6,650 nucleotides of DNA from CAYUYH01 sp964449175 (GTDB lineage: Bacteria; Planctomycetota; Phycisphaerae; SM23-33): positions 1 through 6,650 of the forward strand of contig CAYUYH010000151.1 of assembly GCA_964449175.1 (NCBI GenBank), written 5' to 3'. This document shows, in pieces, positions 5,295 to 6,650 of the stretch. A program made the position numbers and the translations under genes. Each line of letters begins with the position of its first letter. Within the stretch, counting starts at the first letter, position 1. The notes beneath the pieces were generated by a model. That model saw nothing but the letters and a program-made list of their open reading frames with translations, did no database searches and was not told where the DNA came from.

Positions 5295-6650
5295 TCATAT
5301 CCCTACGCTTGCCACGGACTCCACCTCAACGGAGTCGATCTCGTTGTATCCCAGGACGACCGCCTCCGGGACGGAAGCGGATATGAGTTTGCTGACGGCC
5401 GGGCGAAGCCGCGGCGAGCAGACGACCACGGGCCTGCGCCCCTGCTCTTGCAGGCCAGCCAGCGGCTCGGAGACGACGCGGCACAGACCCTTGCCCACGT
5501 CCGGCGGGATCGCGCCCGGCCCGGCCGTGCCGGCGTCCGAAAGGTACGTGCCCAGCTCTTCCTCCAGCGAGGGGGCGAGCTGCACGCACGAGAGCTTGCC
5601 GTCCCGCCCGCAGAACTGCTGGCTGAGCGATCGCGACAGGGCCGCCCGCACATCCTCGGTGAGCAGCTCGACGCGGCTGGTGCGGCAGGATGCGTCGCCG
5701 AGGGCCTCGCAGATGGCCTCCAGGTCGCGGATCGACACCTGCTCCCGGAGCAAGTTGGCCAGGACCTTCTGGATCTGCGAGAGCGTAAGGTTGGCCCGCA
5801 CCTCGTCGACCAGTTGCGACGCGCCGCCGCTGCGGAGATTCTCGACCAGCTCGCCCACCTGCCTGCGGCTCAGCAGCTCGGCGGCGTGGCGGCGGATGGT
5901 CTGGGCGAGGTGGGTCACCAGCACGTCGCCGCTTTCCACGACGGCGTATCCCATCGCCTCCGCCCGGGCGCGTTGCGACGGGCTGATCCACACCGCGTCC
6001 CTGCCGGATGCAGGCTCGGACGCCTCGCGCCCCATCAGCGTGCCGCTGGCGCCGTTGCCGCCGATGGCCAGCAGGAGCCTGGGGTGCAGCGTGCCGCCGG
6101 CGACATTCACGCCGCGGATGAAGATGGCGTAGTCGCGCGAGGGCGAGTCCATGTTGTCGGTGATGCGGATCGGCGGGACGATCAGGCCGAGATCGAGGGC
6201 GATCCGCGTGCGGAGGTCGGCGATTCGGCCTAGCAGCGCGCCACGCGCCGGCGTGTCGACCAGCGAGACGAGCGCGAAGCCCATCTCGATCCGCATCGCG
6301 TCGACGGCCAGCAGCTCGCTGACCTTCTGCCCGGCCGGCTCGGCGGGCGGCAGCTGGTCGTCGTCAGCCTCGGCGTCCGCGTCTTCGACCTGGGTCGGCG
6401 GGCGGCGCCTGCGAAGCACCGTCGCCAGCGCCACGCACGCGCCAGCCAGCACCCCCAGCGGCAGCTTCGGCAGGGAGGTGAGCATCATCACCGCCAGCAG
6501 CCCGCCGGTGATCGCCAGTGCTGCCGGGCGGGCGGTGAGCTGGGAGGCGACCTCCTTGCCCAGGTCGGTCTCGACGTTGCTTCGGGAGACCAGCAGCGCC
6601 GCGGCCACCGAGACGATCACCGCGGGAATCTGGATGGCCAGGCCCTGGCC
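5295..6650 (-). CDS. flhA: Flagellar export-gate protein FlhA, C-terminal two thirds (cut by right edge)
   Basis: FlhA forms the nonameric export gate in the inner-membrane ring of the flagellar type III secretion apparatus; its cytoplasmic domain docks chaperone-substrate complexes. The frame is open to the window edge, giving 451 residues of a protein normally near 700, so the N-terminal membrane helices and the FHIPEP signature lie outside. A GTG at 6620 is an internal valine in QIPAVIVS, not a start. Hydrophobic helices occupy about fragment residues 8-21, 42-58 and 63-79. An arginine-rich turn and an acidic linker (about 80-107) follow, then the cytoplasmic domain from VDAMRIEMG (116-124) onward. 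That domain includes DNMDSP, an AVWI segment and the terminal VLGYNEI. No frameshift is seen. It leads the flhA-flhF-flhG run; flhB would be expected further right. Confidence 0.97.
   Translation of the reverse strand, partial: GQGLAIQIPAVIVSVAAALLVSRSNVETDLGKEVASQLTARPAALAITGGLLAVMMLTSLPKLPLGVLAGACVALATVLRRRRPPTQVEDADAEADDDQLPPAEPAGQKVSELLAVDAMRIEMGFALVSLVDTPARGALLGRIADLRTRIALDLGLIVPPIRITDNMDSPSRDYAIFIRGVNVAGGTLHPRLLLAIGGNGASGTLMGREASEPASGRDAVWISPSQRARAEAMGYAVVESGDVLVTHLAQTIRRHAAELLSRRQVGELVENLRSGGASQLVDEVRANLTLSQIQKVLANLLREQVSIRDLEAICEALGDASCRTSRVELLTEDVRAALSRSLSQQFCGRDGKLSCVQLAPSLEEELGTYLSDAGTAGPGAIPPDVGKGLCRVVSEPLAGLQEQGRRPVVVCSPRLRPAVSKLISASVPEAVVLGYNEIDSVEVESVASVGI

Noticed and set aside
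6618..6620. GTG at 6620 as the start of a short FlhA-like protein.
   Set aside because: The frame stays open to the window edge, and the preceding ten codons continue the conserved FlhA membrane segment (GLAIQIPAV), so the gene is simply cut by the edge.

Overview
The window is GC-rich bacterial DNA, and every gene I can support lies on the minus strand, so the region reads from right to left. From the right edge the order is flhA (3' part only), flhF, flhG, a 402-bp gap, fliA, dapF, a small cupin gene, and the 5' part of a Gfo/Idh/MocA-type oxidoreductase that runs off the left edge. No tRNA, rRNA, CRISPR array, transposase or phage gene was seen. A planctomycete-like (perhaps Phycisphaerae-type) host is my best guess. 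It rests on the flavour of the oxidoreductase N-terminus, the flagellar gene order and the GC content; it is an inference, not a measurement.

Right part (3288-6650): flhA, flhF and flhG are packed with 2-nt spacing or short overlaps and look like one transcription unit. FlhA is the export-gate membrane protein of the flagellar type III secretion system. FlhF is an SRP-type GTPase that places the flagellum, and FlhG is the MinD-like ATPase that controls flagellar number and acts on FlhF. FlhG keeps its N-terminal DQA...LR motif and an amphipathic C-terminus, so the FlhF/FlhG pair looks functional.

Middle (2088-3287): fliA encodes the flagellar sigma factor (sigma-28/WhiG type). It is separated from flhG by 402 bp with no convincing gene. 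That gap holds a candidate promoter, a perfect 7-6-7 dyad just upstream of it, and several possible hairpins in the leader. fliA therefore probably has its own regulated transcription even though it follows the flhAFG block.

Left part (1-2087): dapF (diaminopimelate epimerase, for lysine and peptidoglycan) has its own TATAAT box and lies between short arrays of a heptanucleotide repeat (TGAGAGG/TTAGAGG) in opposite orientation. A second sigma-70-like promoter (TTGAGC-17-TAGAAT) precedes a two-gene unit, cupin plus Gfo/Idh/MocA oxidoreductase, joined by a TGATG stop-start overlap.

The genes themselves are ordinary and well conserved. The least explained parts are the heptamer arrays around dapF and the long fliA leader. 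I do not see a clear undescribed multi-gene system here.
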